The notes: generated by a model not told the origin, from the letters alone. 64,000 nt of DNA from Lunularia cruciata (GCA_948567375.1 OX419759.1:19684744-19748743); one strand, 5' to 3'. Positions 41,821 through 53,895 are shown, counted from the first letter of the stretch. A program made the numbers and translations.

Positions 41821-42500
41821 TAAATGACAATCTATCTCTTCATATCTGACTCTTCCTATCTCAAAATCGATACTTATCCCGATCCGATGACTACCTCATC
41901 ATCGCCCTCCAAACTCGATGATCTTCTTACTATTTCTCCTTCTTTGAGTATGGCAAATTCTACCAATTCCTTCACTAATTCTACAAGTTCTACACTACAA
42001 TCTACAATTGAGCTCATGGGTAATCCATCTACACTCTTATCTCCTGACCCACTCTTCTCTAATGTGTCAATCATCAAGTCCGATGACACTTGAATTCCTA
42101 CTTCTGCAACATCAGGTCTAATTACAATCAATTCTTTTGCTAATTCTACTATATCTTCATCACAAATTGTAATTGAAAGCATGGGTACACTATCTATGCC
42201 TTCAGTTTATAACCCACTTTCCCCTAATCACTCATGTTACTGACCCAAAGACACTTACAATCTGATCTTGCACTTTGGGTTTATTTACTACTGCTACTTC
42301 TCCTTCAATTCTTGTTCCATCTTCAATCGGAACTGAAATTGATGTCATGGGTATCCTAGCTATCTATTCTTTCTCTATCCTAATTCTCTCTAATTCCTTT
42401 GGCAAGATTCCCGAAGTCATCTTTGTTGCACTCCGAGGTCCAACTATCTCAGATACAATCATCTTTGTCTTGAGGCAAAGAAGCTTCTAACCCAAAGTTG
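41821..42500 (-). pseudogene. Decayed minus-strand coding edge next to repeat L copy 2
   Basis: It matches 6590-7000, including CCCGACCCACTCTTCTCTAA versus CCTGACCCACTCTTCTCTAA. The minus strand reads E-L-V-E-L-V-K-E-L-V-E and similar charged Leu/Val-rich stretches (42182-41874). The product is unknown. Confidence 0.4.
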
Positions 42501-43239
42501 TGTAAACCTGAAGTACAAAGACCAAAGTCCGAAGTCTGAAGTCCAAAGACGCCAACCCAAAGACACTAAACTACTTTGTATAGTTTCTCTCAAAACTTCA
42601 AATACTTGTAAATTTTTCTACAGAACTTCAAACTTTGCAATTTTGGTGGCAACAGAAAGCCCTGAAGAAGACGCTTCCAACAAGATGTAGCACGCTTGAT
42701 TTAGACTTGTGAATATTGAGATATAGCCCCTGCAAGAATCTCGACCTGTAACTTCTATTCCTCCTTCGGGTTTGCCCTCTTTCAATCCTGGCTGAGTCCA
42801 TCTTCATCGAACACAAAGTCAAATTCTTCAGGTTTGATCAAAATACAAATTTCCTCTCATTTCTTCTCCATTTGGTTTCAATTTGGTTTTAGCAAGGCAC
42901 TTTTTCTTCAAAATTAATCCAAAATGAAAAATGTAGGTACCACATGTGTGCAAGAGATATGGTTGAGAAGGGAAAAATTTAGCACAAAAGGACAAGGAAG
43001 GTCGTGAAGAAACAGGAAAGGAAAGAGAAAAACCTTCAAAGGAGAAGGGCTTGGGGATTGAGCATAGAAAGGAGAAAAAAGGACTTTGAGGAAGAAGGAG
43101 GCCAAGGAGATAACCATTCAAAGGTAAGGGCTTGAGAGTGCAAGGCCAGAGGAAGGGGGTTTCTCAAAGGAAGAGTGTGGGTGTGCAGGAGCTAGAACAG
43201 GGGCATAGAGATAATTTCAAAGTAAGGGCTTGAGAAGAA
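42501..43239. other. Transition into purine-rich DNA
   Basis: It begins with repeats of the type CCAAAGACCAAAGTCCGAAGTCTGAAGTCC (42520-42570) and becomes G/A-rich after 42950. No gene was recognised. Confidence 0.4.
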
Positions 43240-44818
43240 AGTTTTGGCTAGGATAGGACAAGGAAATTTTGAGAGAAGATTCTAGCTGTGCAAGAACATG
43301 GCTGAGCTAGGGCAAAGAAGAGAAGAGAATGTTGTGATGTGAGTTTTGGCTGGGACAAGACAGAAGGAAATTTTGAGAGAAGACTCTGGCTGTGCAAGAA
43401 TATGGCTCAGCTAGGGTAGAGAAGAGAAGGGAATGTTGTGATGTGAGTTTGGTTGGGACAGGACAGAAGGAAATTTCAAGAGAAGACTCTAGCTGTGCAG
43501 GAACATGGCTAAGCTAGGGTAGAGAAGAGAAGAGAAGAGAATGTTGTGATGTGAGTTTTGGCTGAGATAGGACAGAAGGAAACTTCAAGAGAAGACTCTG
43601 GCTGTGCAGGAACATGGCTGAGCTAGGGTAGAGAAGAGAAGAGAATGTTGTGATGTGAGTTTTGGCTGGGATAGGACAGAAGGAAATTTCAAGAGAAGAC
43701 TCTGGCTATGCAGGAACATGGCTGAGATAGGGTAGAGAAGAGAAGAGAATGTTGTGATGTGAGTTTTGGCTGGGACACGAGAGAAGGAAATTTTGAGAGA
43801 AGACTCTGGTTGTGCAAGAACATGGCTCAGGTAGGGCAGAGAAGAGAAGGGGATGTTTTGATGTGAGTTTGGTTGGGATAGGACAGAAGGAAATTTTGAG
43901 AGAAGACTCTGGCTATGCAGGATCATGGCTGAGCTAGGGCAAAGAAGACAAGAGAATGTTGTGATGTGAGTTTGGCTGGGATAGGACAGAAGGAAATTTG
44001 AGAGAAGACTCTGGCTGTGCAAGAACATGGCTCAGCTAGGGCAAAGAAGAGAAAGGAATGTTGTGATGTGAGTTTGGTTGGGATAGGACAGAAGGAAATT
44101 TTGAGAGAAGACTCTGGTTGTGCAAGAACATGGCTGAGCTAGGGCAAAGAAGAGAAGGGAATGTTGTGATGTGAGTTTGGCTAGGATAGGAAAGAAGGAA
44201 ATTTCAAGAGAAGACTTTGGCTATGCAAGAACATGGTTGAGCTAGGGTAGAGAAGAGAAGAGAATGTTGTGATGTGAGTTTTGGCTGGGACAAGAGAGAA
44301 GGAAATTTTGAGAGAAGACTCTGGCTGTGCAAGAACATGGCTGAGCTAGTGCAAAGAAGAGAAGAGAATGTTGTGATGTGAGTTTGGCTGGGACAGGATA
44401 GAAGGAAATTTCAAGAGAAGACTCTTGTTGTGCAAGAACATGGCTGAGCTACGGCAGAGAAGAGAAGAGAATGTTGTGATGTGAATTTGGCTGGGACAAG
44501 ACAGAAGGAAATTTTGAGAGAAGACTCTGGCTGTGCAAGAACATGGCTGAGCTACGGGAGAGAAGAGAAGAGAATGTTGTGATGTGATTTTTGGCTAGAA
44601 TAGGACAGAAGGAAATTTCAAGAGAAGACTCTGGCTGTGCAAGAACATGGCTGAGCTAGGGCAAAGAAGAGAAGAGAATGTTGTGATGTGAGTTTTGGCT
44701 GGGATCGGACAGAAGGAAATTTCAAGAGAAGACTCTGGCTGTGCGGGAACATGGCTGAGCTAGGTCAGAGATGAGAAGAGAATGTTGTGATGTGAGTTTT
44801 GGCTGGGACAAGACAGAA
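43240..44818. repeat. Minisatellite, ~105-bp unit, about 15 copies
   Basis: The core word ATGTTGTGATGTGAG recurs 15 times at intervals of about 101-109 bp (near 43330, 43432, 43541, 43645 and so on to 44779), with one variant (GATGTTTTGATGTGAG near 43852). Each unit also carries GGAAATTT, GAGAGAAGACTCTGGCTGTGC and AACATGGCTGAGCTAG. Unit lengths are not multiples of three throughout, so the open minus-strand frames (for example 44028-43585) are not conserved as protein. Confidence 0.9.
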
Positions 44819-44929
44819 AAAATTTCCCACAGAAAGAGCTAGGGACAAGGTGAGAGAAATATTTGAGAGAGTCTCCAAGAAGGACTTTGAGAGAGAAATC
44901 TTGCTGGAGAGGAGATGACAAAGCAGTAG

Positions 44930-45240
44930 AGCTTTGAGGAATGCTTTGAATGGAAGCAGGAGGACTCTTTGACAGTGAATGGACAGGAAGTAGGGCTTTA
45001 GAGAATGCTTTGAGAGGTCAGAGAGGAGCTCTTGACAATGAACTGACAATAGAGCTTTGGATAATGCTTTGAGAGATCAGAGAGGAGCTCTTGATAGTGA
45101 ATTGACATTAGATCTTTGGAGAGTGCTTTGAGAAATTAGAGAGGAGTCTTGACAATGAATAGAGACTAAAAGGAGAAATCAGAGAGGAGTCTTGATAGTG
45201 AATGGAGACTGAAAGGAGAGTTCAGAGAGAGAAGTCTTGA
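44930..45240. repeat. Degenerate ~60-bp repeats
   Basis: GCTTTGAGGAATGCTTTGA, GCTTTAGAGAATGCTTTGA, GCTTTGGATAATGCTTTGA and TCTTTGGAGAGTGCTTTGA recur near 44933, 44995, 45051 and 45113, each followed by AGAGGAG and TTGACA-type sequence. Confidence 0.6.
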
Positions 45241-46394
45241 CAATGAAGTGCCACAAAAGGATTTGGGCGAAGCTTCAATTGGTCAAGAAGGAGGTCCTTG
45301 GCTGAAACAAGGCCAGAGAGGATTTAAGCAAAGAAGGTGAAGGTTTTGACAAAGGTTGCAGAGGAGAGAAATCTTGGAAAGGAGGCGGTTGACTATGCAA
45401 AAGCGAAAGGAGAGAAGAATTCCTTGTTTTCTTGACATGCTAAAGGATTATGGCGTAGAACTTCAAAGGTGAGAGATATTGCTTGTATGAGCAAAGAGAA
45501 GGAAGAGAGATGATGCATCAAATGAGAAAGTGAGATCAAGACAAGGGAACCTTTGAGAGGAAAGTCTGGGTAGAAGGAACAGAGAAATGCTTAGTTGTGC
45601 CAATAGAGAAGACCAACAAATTTTCTAGAGTGATCTTGTCTTGACTGTGATAGGGCATAGAAGAGAAGAGGTTGAGAAGGTTGATTGTTTGTGATTGGAC
45701 AAGGATGGAAAGATTTGCTGGAATGAGTTGATTGGACAGCTGATGAGTTAGGCGTGGTCACTGCATAGGAAGACTTGTTTGCTTTTGTCCAACTTATAAG
45801 TGCATGACTGGTTAAAATGGTGATTGGTGAAAAAATGTGCGCACTCTGAATTATGAATATTGTCAAGGGAAGGACTCCATTTTAGGAGCTCTCGGTCCAA
45901 TCTATGTGATTAACACAATTCAGTGATCTGGACACCTGGGTTTGATCACAATTAGTTCACTTGTGACTATTCCATAAGTCTCATCAGAACTTGTCCTAGG
46001 AATTTGTTGTCATCGGGAAAATGATTCACATAGAGTTGGTGCCATTGGGTGAGCTCTAGAGTTTTCCTTTGTGATACCTAAGCTCAAGAGTTTCTTTGTT
46101 TTACATGACACTTGGAGCTTAATTTTGTGATATGCCAACCGTGGCTTGTTAATGGTATTGGAATCTTGCAAATATGCTTTGAGTGTCATTTGAACAGATA
46201 ATACGTGTGAGAGTATTTTAGTTGGTGCATTTTTCTTCTTGAGCCAAAAGGTCTTGGAAGTTATATTTGGTGCTTCGATCAAATGAGCTTTGAGCATTTT
46301 AATGATGGGTAATGAAGAAAAGAAATAGAAAAGGGTTTTGAGAGGGGCTGTTTTGAGGAAGGGACAGGAGGACATGAAGTGGAAAGGGAGATTT

Positions 46395-46650
46395 TCAAGT
46401 TTTGGTCTGGATAGGTGGACAGGAGGTGGAAAGGGAGACTTTTGAGTTTTGGTCTAGACAGGTGGACAGGAAGTGGAAAGGAAGATTTTTGAGTTTTGGT
46501 CTGGACAGGTGGACAGGAAGTGGACAGGAAGAATTTCAAGTTTTGGTCTGGACAGGTGGACAGGAAGTGGACAGGAAGAATTTCAAGTTTTGGTCTAGAT
46601 TGGTGGACACAAAGTGGAAAGGAAGATTTTTGAGTTGTGGTCTGGACAAG
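46395..46650. repeat. Minisatellite, 47-bp unit, five to six copies
   Basis: GGTGGACAGGAAGTGGA followed by GTTTTGGTCTGGACA recurs at 46413, 46459, 46506, 46553 and 46600. The unit length is not a multiple of three, so each copy shifts frame. Confidence 0.85.
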
Positions 46651-46659
46651 TGGGCAGGG

Positions 46660-47150
46660 AAGGGGAGGGTTTGCCTTGAATAGGACTGTGAAGGTGAGAA
46701 AAAAAATTTGTTTTGCTGGCTGGGGTATGACTGGAGACAGGAAGGAAGGAGTTGTTTTTGCAGGAAATGGGCTGGACAGTGAAGGTGAGAGGGGAAAATT
46801 TTTGTTTTGCTGGCTGGGGTGTGACTGTAGATAGGAAGGAAGGAGTTGATTTTTGCATCAAATGTGCTGAACTGTGGCAAGAGCAGGAGAGTGAGATTGG
46901 GAGGGTTTGCCTTGAACAAGACTGTGAAAGGAGAGGGAAATTTTTCATTTTGCTAGCTGGGGTACGATTGGGAGACAGGAAGAAAGGAGTTGATTTTTGC
47001 AGGAAATGGGCTGGACAGTGATGGAGAGAGGGGAAAATTTTTGTTTTGCTGGCTCGGGTGTGACTGGAGACAGGAAGGAAGGAGTTGATTTTTGCAAGAA
47101 ATGTGTTGAATTGTCGCAAGAGCAGGAGAGTGAGATCTGGAGGGTTTGCC
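46660..47150. repeat. Compound repeat of ~95 and ~140 bp
   Basis: The block TTTTGCTGGCTGGGGT with GACAGGAAGGAAGGAGTTG recurs near 46712, 46807, 46951 and 47045. A second block, GAGCAGGAGAGTGAGAT, occurs near 46879 and 47121. Together they form a higher-order unit of about 240 bp. Confidence 0.7.
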
Positions 47151-47397
47151 TGAGTGATTTTTGACATCTTTGGGCTGTGAAAGACCAGGGGAAGAGGAGG
47201 AGAAATTTTAGGAGTTGAGTCTTGGCTTTGCAAGAATAGGGGAAAAACATTTTAGGAAAGCTTGAGTGACCAAGAGAGCTGGAGGATGTTTCCAAGGATC
47301 TCTAGAGAGTGACGGGACAGAGAGAGGAGGAGAGGAATTTTGAATGAAATTTGCAGGTATGAGGGTTGTTGTGAGAGAAGCTGAACTGAAGACAGAA

Positions 47398-47870
47398 AGT
47401 GCAAGTTGTAGAGTTCTGCCTAAATAGTGCTTTAGGGACTGAGTGCCGACCTGAGAAGTGAGAGAGAAGAGAGTGCAAATTTTGAGTTGTGGCTCTTGAA
47501 CAGAAGAGAGAAGGTGCAAGGTGTAGAGTTCTGCTTGAACAGTGCTTTAGAGACTAAGTGCCGACGTGAGAATTGAGAGAGAAGAGAGTGTAAATTTTGA
47601 GTTGTGGCTCCTGAACAGAAGAGAGAAGGTGCAAGTTGTAGAGTTCTGCCTGAACAATGCTTTAGAGACTGAGTGCTGACTTGAGAAGTGAGAGAGAAGA
47701 GAGTGCAAATTTTGAGTTGTGGCTCCAGAACAAAAGAGAGAAGGTGCAAGTTGTAGAGTTCTGCCTGAACAGTGCTTTAGAGACTAAGTGCTGACCTGAG
47801 AAGTGAGAGAGAAAATAGTGCAAATTTTGAGTTGTGGCTTCTGAACAGCAGCACAAAATTGCAAATGGAG
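47398..47870. repeat. Minisatellite, 115-bp unit, four copies
   Basis: GTGCAAGTTGTAGAGTTCTGC (with variants) starts at 47399, 47514, 47629 and 47744, exactly 115 bp apart. Each copy has TGCTTTAGAGACT and AAATTTTGAGTTGTGGCT. Confidence 0.9.
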
Positions 47871-48539
47871 AATTTTGGCTGGGCAACGCTTCAGGGACAA
47901 AGCTTCTAGAGGAATGAATGTGCTTCAAGAGGAATAAAAAAGACTTGAAGAGGAAAAATGGCCAAGAGGAATTCCAAAGTGTGTCAGTCCATCTGAAGTT
48001 GGGAAGGACACTGCAAGTTGGCAGCCTTGGCTGAATGGAGTGACCCTAGACTACAGATCAGGGCGTAGGAAAATAGAGGAAATTTGGATGGTGAGTTGCT
48101 TTGAACACTGTTGAGTAGAGTGTGTGCAGAGTGCTCCGGCTGATTTGGTGATCCATTGCAATCTTAGGGCAGGCATTGTCTAGACTAGAATTGCTCAACT
48201 TGTCGAAGCTTGTGAGTTCCATTGTTTGAGATTTCTATGAATGATAATTCCTAGAAGCGGATGTGTGGTATGAGTTGTGGCCAGTGCCGAGGGAAAAACT
48301 CCATCCTAGGAGCTCAGTTTGGTCCATGTGAATGGCGTGCTTAAATGATCTGTGTACCGAGTTCTTGTTGGATTAGATCACTTGCTGCCAGAATTTATTG
48401 ATCACCTGGCCTAGCCTACAAACCACCAAAACCCGTGCTATAGCCAAACCTGACGGAAAATAGGATACAAGACCACGCAGAGGTAGAAACCATAACACCA
48501 AGCACTCATGACAAGATCAGTTCTGCAACGTCAATGCTA

Positions 48540-49100
48540 AACAACCCTTTTCAAGGGGAGCCAAGCTCAAGGACTAGTGAACAACACGAACTAGCTAAGG
48601 AGAGGTCTCTAACAATCTAGGGAGGTAAGAAAGCGTCAGACTACAGGAACTGCAAAGCAGTGAAAATAGGATCAAACTGAGCACAAGCAGCCATGTGCCC
48701 GGTGCACCCCCGAGACTAGACAAAGATCACAAATCCAAGCATCACAAATCCGAGCATCTGATCCATCTGCTCCAAGATCACAAATCTGAGCATAAAAGAG
48801 AACTAGAAATGAGACTATATAGGAGTAGAGCCACAAGGCCAAACACAACTGAACACAACGGTTCTACAAAGATCAGCATTAATCTGTGAGATCCAACATA
48901 TAAACCCAAGGGGAAGCCTACGCTTGGGAGCGATTGGAACAACCTGCCCTATTTGGGATGAGATTGCCAACCATATTGGAGTAAGAGAGAGAGTGTCAGA
49001 CTACAAGAAGTCTCAAGTCATCAACAACAAGAGCAATCTAAGCACAAGCAGCCAGGTGCCCGCCGCACTCTCAAGACCAAAAAAACCCCACGACACCGCC
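48540..49100. repeat. Imperfect direct duplication, ~380 bp apart
   Basis: AAGAAAGCGTCAGACTACAGGAA with AGCACAAGCAGCCATGTGCCC (48627-48702) recurs as AGAGAGTGTCAGACTACAAGAA with AGCACAAGCAGCCAGGTGCCC (48984-49060). Confidence 0.6.
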
Positions 49101-49279
49101 AAGGACCATTACCTACAAGATAACCCATTGACACTTGGCCAGCAAGCATGGCATGGAGGAAAGTGATTGGGAATGAATTTTTGGCACATGGGAATGTGAT
49201 TTCTCACCAAAGACAACAAATAGATGCCTTTGCCTACATAATAGTGAGTGTTTACCTGCTTTGTAACTGCCAAAGTGCT

Positions 49280-49621
49280 GAAGAGTGCTATGAGTTGGAG
49301 AGCACTCAAAGTGCTTTATAGGAGAAACATGACCAAGGAGTAACTCTAGAGATATAGGTGTTAGAGTATTGGAAGGAGTTATCAATGCAATTAGAACTTT
49401 TCATCAAGGAGATGGAAGAAGAGAGAGTCAAGCATGCATGAAGTCTCCAAGTGTTGGAAGACCAAAAGGCCAAATAGAGCATTCAAAAAATCCAGATGGA
49501 AGAGGACCAACTAAAGGCATTGCACCAACTAGAGAAGACCCAAGCCCTATTCATGGGGATGCTAAAAGAAAAAGGAGAAGTGTGCACCTTGAGAACCAAA
49601 TGCCATGAACTGAAGATGTAG
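49280..49621 (+). pseudogene. Decayed coiled-coil reading frame
   Basis: One + frame ending at TAG 49619 reads Y-W-K-E-L-S-M-Q-L-E-L-F-I-K-E-M-E-E-E and later D-Q-L-K-A-L-H-Q-L-E-K-T-Q-A-L-F, heptad-like throughout, with four internal stops. No zinc finger or enzyme motif follows. It resembles other coiled-coil remnants in the window. The family is unknown. Confidence 0.45.
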
Positions 49622-49829
49622 GTGTAGTGCTAACAAAACCAAGCCTATGAAGAAGAAAAAATGAACAGCTTGTCTCCACACTTAAAGGAGCACTCAAAAA
49701 AAAAGTTCAATGAAGTATGCCAGACCTTCTTGTTGTAGATATGTAAGAGGTGAACAAAGTCCTTCACCCCCAATAGTTTTAGGCCAAGGCAATCCCCCAA
49801 GGGAAAATCCTTTTGTAAGGCAAGCACTC

Positions 49830-50060
49830 TTTGGCAAAGATTAGGTACTCAAAGTTGTATAGTAGTTAAGCACTCTGAGTAGGCCATTAGCATCTACACC
49901 CAAAGTTGTATATAGTTGAGGACTTGTGCACTTGGAGTTGTACAACACTTGGAATTGTACATAATTGTGGAGGAGTCCACTCAAGTTTGTATAACACTCA
50001 GAATTGTATATAATTCAAGAGGATTACCCTTGGGTTTGTACTAGCACTTGGGGTTGTACA
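49830..50060. repeat. Short degenerate repeats around CACTTGGAGTTGTACA
   Basis: Variants of the 16-mer (CACTTGGAGTTGTACA, CACTTGGAATTGTACA, CACTCAGAATTGTATA, CACTTGGGGTTGTACA) recur at irregular spacings. Confidence 0.55.
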
Positions 50061-50900
50061 TTAAAGATAGAATAGGCATGGAAGCTATGTCATATCCCTA
50101 ACACATATTAGGAGCCTAATTATTTTGTAGATGATTAGTATAAGATAAGATTAGGATACTAAAAATCAATGATGGACAGTTTAGCTTAGGATTCTCTAGG
50201 ATTCACTTGGGACCCTGAACCCTTTGGCTCAAAGCCAATTCATACATAAGGCTGAGTTCTATTGGCACTTGTGTTTTTTCTTTTGTGTAATGCAGACTTT
50301 GATTATTAGTGAAGAGTGTTCATACTTCTTTGCAAGTTTTATGTCCTTCATTTTGTATGTTGTTCAATGTCTAGGCAAGAGTAGAAGTGAGGAACTTCAC
50401 AATAGGTCTTCAATGCTTAGTGCCAGCAGGTACTTGCTCCTGATCAATGTTTGTACTAAATGATGGGAAGGAGTGAACTTGTGCAATAAGTGGATTGGGA
50501 AGCTCACTACACAAGCAATACCATGGCATCAAAAATCTTAGGCAATGAATAGCATGAATCTCAGTCTTGCAAGTTGTGCTTTTGCAATATGTTTTCATGC
50601 ATTGCATTTGTGGAATGGAGTGGCACTCAAAATTGAAGGATCCATCACCTTAAGGAGCAATCCTGGCTAGATCTTAGAGTGAAAGTGATTTTGTGATTTT
50701 GTTTTGCTATAGTGCAACACAAAGGGCGACACTGTCCTCTTCTTGAAGTGACTCCTACCCAAGAGGTAAAACAAGAAACAATAAATGAATTGAGGTTTGG
50801 TACGTGTTTTGCTTCAGTCTTAGGCATTTCTGGCCAATATCCTTATGGGACTGTTCATTGCTGATTATATTATAAGTATATCAACATTAGGTTGTCACAC
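50061..50900. other. Unassigned sequence
   Basis: No open frame of note, repeat or RNA gene was recognised. Confidence 0.35.
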
Positions 50901-53280
50901 CAAGTCATTAGTCCTCTTTCCCATCTCCAAGCATTGTGCACAAACATCATTCAACTCTTCTTTCACTTGCACTTGCTCCTACTTCATTCCTTACGCTAAT
51001 TGGTGAAGATGGTCAAGAAGGGTTACATAATCCATAACCCTCCCATGACATTCTCTACACATAGGAAGGAGATACTCCATTAATTCCAATGCCATGCCTA
51101 TCGTGTGAACAACAAATTTAGAAATTGGCACCACAAACATCAAGGCAACATCTCTTTCAGTTGTGCTAGCTTCTTTTATTGTTCAAAACAAGGCCAAAGG
51201 TCCAATTTCCTCCCTCTTGATCTCAACAAAAAACGTAGGCTCATCTCATTCAGGCTCCTCTTATATCATAACATAGACTCAGGTCTTGGGCAATCCTTTG
51301 TCCTTAAGTTCAACTTTTGGCTCACGTCCTTCCTTGTCTTCAAGTTTGTCTTTGGCACAAAGTCCTCCTTGCGCTTGGCCAAAACTTGCATCCTTTGTGA
51401 CTTCTTCCATGTTGAGTACTTCTTCCCTCCTAAGAACTCCTTCTTCTTGTAATTTTGCTTCTCTCAGAGATGGGAATAAAGGAAAGTTGGCCATCCTTGT
51501 GCCCTCACCTACAATTTTAGCAGGGCTGAAAGGTCTAGCTTCTCCATCAAATCTCCCAAGTGTTCTTTTTTTTGCCTATATATCACACTTTGCCCTTGGA
51601 GGAGTTTGGGTTGGGATCAATTGTATTTCTCCACCCTAAACCTCAACTATATCCATGTCTAAAGAAATAACAATCTTGGTGAATGAGTACTCATTGGTGG
51701 TAGGTGTAGCATCTAGTTGTGGTCCAACCACCTTCATTGTCAACTTCTTCTTCCTATACAAGGATCTTCCTTGTCCTCTTGGTGGCCTTTGCCTTTGGCC
51801 TAAAATAAGTTGCATATCTCTTTCTAATCATTGGCTATATGGCAATCTCCTATTATCTTTGCTTCTCAAAGTCCAAAATGTTGTAGGTTTCCCTTACCTC
51901 TGTGTAATTCCATGTGCAAGCAAATTCCACATCTGCCTTAACATATTTTCTTACAAATAGCATTGTTCTTGGGGTTTATGAGAGTGTCTTGTGGGGAAGA
52001 AGTGGTCAAGATACTTCTTCTTCTCTTTTGGGATCAATAGATGCATCCCTAGGTAGAAATGGACAACAAAGAGAGATACCAAAGTCACTCCTCCTTCCTT
52101 GTTCATAATTTTTGCAAGCTCTCTTTCCCATACCCAAAACATCATTGCCTAATTCAAAGGTCTTCCTTGGTACAAATACTCAAAGAAGATTGCCTTACCA
52201 TTGTTTAAGTAAGTTGTTCATTTAGACTTGAACAACTTCATCACTAATTTTACTAAGATCCACCTTGCATGATCTTTAATACTATGAATAGAACAACCAT
52301 TTTTGGTCTCACTATCTTTGAATGTGGCCTTGAACTTGGTTTTGAGAGTCAAGTCCAGGAAAGTCCAATTGTTATCTAGTGTAATGCACTTGAAGGGAGA
52401 ATCCTAGGACCTAACACTCTCCACCAATGCTTTTTGGTCAAGGCAAAGAGATTCCTTCTCAATTTTTCCATCCCAAAATTGTGATTGTTATGAATTTTTG
52501 CAATATTTCATGATCATTTAATTCCCAAATCCATAACAAGAACTCTAATTTCTTATTGTTGACTAATATTGTCTACAATACAATGCACATTTAACCAATT
52601 TTAGGGATTTGATTATGAATTCCAGTGCTTCCCTCATCTTCCTTGGCCCTTTAGGGGCAGCTACTTCCTTTCCTTTTGATCCTCTCATCATTCCAACTTT
52701 GTCTCTCACTTTCCAATCCTCTTTGCACAATCACACACTCTTGCAATTGAATGTCTAAGTGTTAGAGCTTCTCATTGAGGGTGAGGAAAGCCTCACTGGT
52801 CTTGTGCTGGTTAACTCTGCAAAAAGTGAAAAGGTGAAAAGGATGCAAGCCCAAGGTGGGTATTTATGATGACAGTCCAATCATTACAAATGTTAAGTAA
52901 GTGTCTCCTTTGGTGAGCAATCATTTTTTTGCACATGTAAATGGTTAGTACAATTGAATGGTCAATTGTAGTTCTTGATCTGTTGGTGCCACATTTACTC
53001 TTTAACTTTAAGTCCAAGAGGGTTCAAAGCCAAATGTCATCTTATGGTGAAGATCTCTTTTCAAGACAAAGATCTCCCAAGACAAATGGTTTCCTTGCCA
53101 AATTTATGCTTTTCTGATAGCCTTCTTTATTGAAGAGCCATGCTTTGTGCTCTTTATCCGGATCTATTGCTGTTGGTTCTCCCACCACACATTCCTTCCA
53201 TATCATCTTTCCCCTTGAAAGTGAAGTTCCCCTCAGGGTGGAAGGCAATCAATTATAATCCTCCCATCTTGCCTATTGAC
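50900..53280 (-). pseudogene. Decayed minus-strand coding sequence, gag-like style
   Basis: The + strand is pyrimidine-rich with Ser/Leu/Pro shadow frames, as at 6590-9330. The minus strand carries charged remnants: E-E-G-V-L-R-R-E-E-V-L near 51450, K-D-K-L-E-D-K-E-G-R-E near 51340, L-D-I-Q-L-Q-E-C near 52755 and an open 68-codon stretch at 53248-53042 with W-K-E-C-V-V-G-E-P-T. It could be a relative of the unidentified coiled-coil genes elsewhere. No motif was recognised. Confidence 0.35.
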
Positions 53281-53690
53281 CAGCTATCTCTTTATCCTTC
53301 TTGCTTAAACTAAGTTGAAAGAAAAAGGTGCACTTTGGAAATAATTGAGGCATCACACATATATGTACCAATGGTTGTGATAGGCCAATTTTTTGGCCTA
53401 GACTTCAAACTTTAAGAATTGAGCACAACCTCTTAACTTGAGTTTTAAACATCACACACACTCCTTAAACTTCTAGGAGAGTCTTCCAGAGTTTGCAGTC
53501 CAAGTTGGTGAGAAAGTGGAGGTGGATGTTACAACTTGATCCCAAACTCAAAGGAAATAGGTTGTGTAATTGGGCTTAATATTAGATTTAACTCTTAGTA
53601 AGTCAAAAACTTTATTATATTAATTTGCATTAAAGAATTATGGAAGAGATAGATGCACATTCATCATCAATGTGCAAAGATACAACCTAT
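53281..53690. other. Unassigned AT-rich sequence
   Basis: Nothing recognisable before the truncated gypsy copy that follows. Confidence 0.35.
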
Positions 53691-53895
53691 GAAAGACCAA
53701 AATCTAAAATATTATGTAAGATTGCATAATGCAAGATAACCATACCAAATAGACCTCTACTAGATATTCCAAGTTATTTGGTGTATATTATTGGAAGATC
53801 AAAATCTAAAATGTTAAGTAAGATTGCATAGTGCAAGATAACCATACCATCCAGACCTCTACTAGATATTCCATTTTATTTGGTGTATAGTATTG
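53691..53895. repeat. Tandem duplication, ~103-bp unit, inside integrase remnant
   Basis: AAATCTAAAATATTATGTAAG through TAGATATTCC and TTATTTGGTGTATA appears twice, starting at about 53700 and 53803. The second half matches the element B integrase near 38870-38930. Confidence 0.75.

Noticed and set aside
43240-44818. Regular repeat array considered as a CRISPR array
   Set aside because: Whole ~105-bp units are repeated without unique spacers, and the context is a eukaryotic repeat region.
43585-47928. Minus-strand open frames of 85-212 codons with repeated Ser/Pro/Leu motifs
   Set aside because: They lie over minisatellites whose unit lengths (about 103-107, 47 and 115 bp) shift the frame from copy to copy, so no protein repeat is maintained.
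49369-49608. 79-codon + frame beginning M-E-G-V-I-N
   Set aside because: A neighbouring frame carries the coiled-coil pattern; this one is its shifted shadow.
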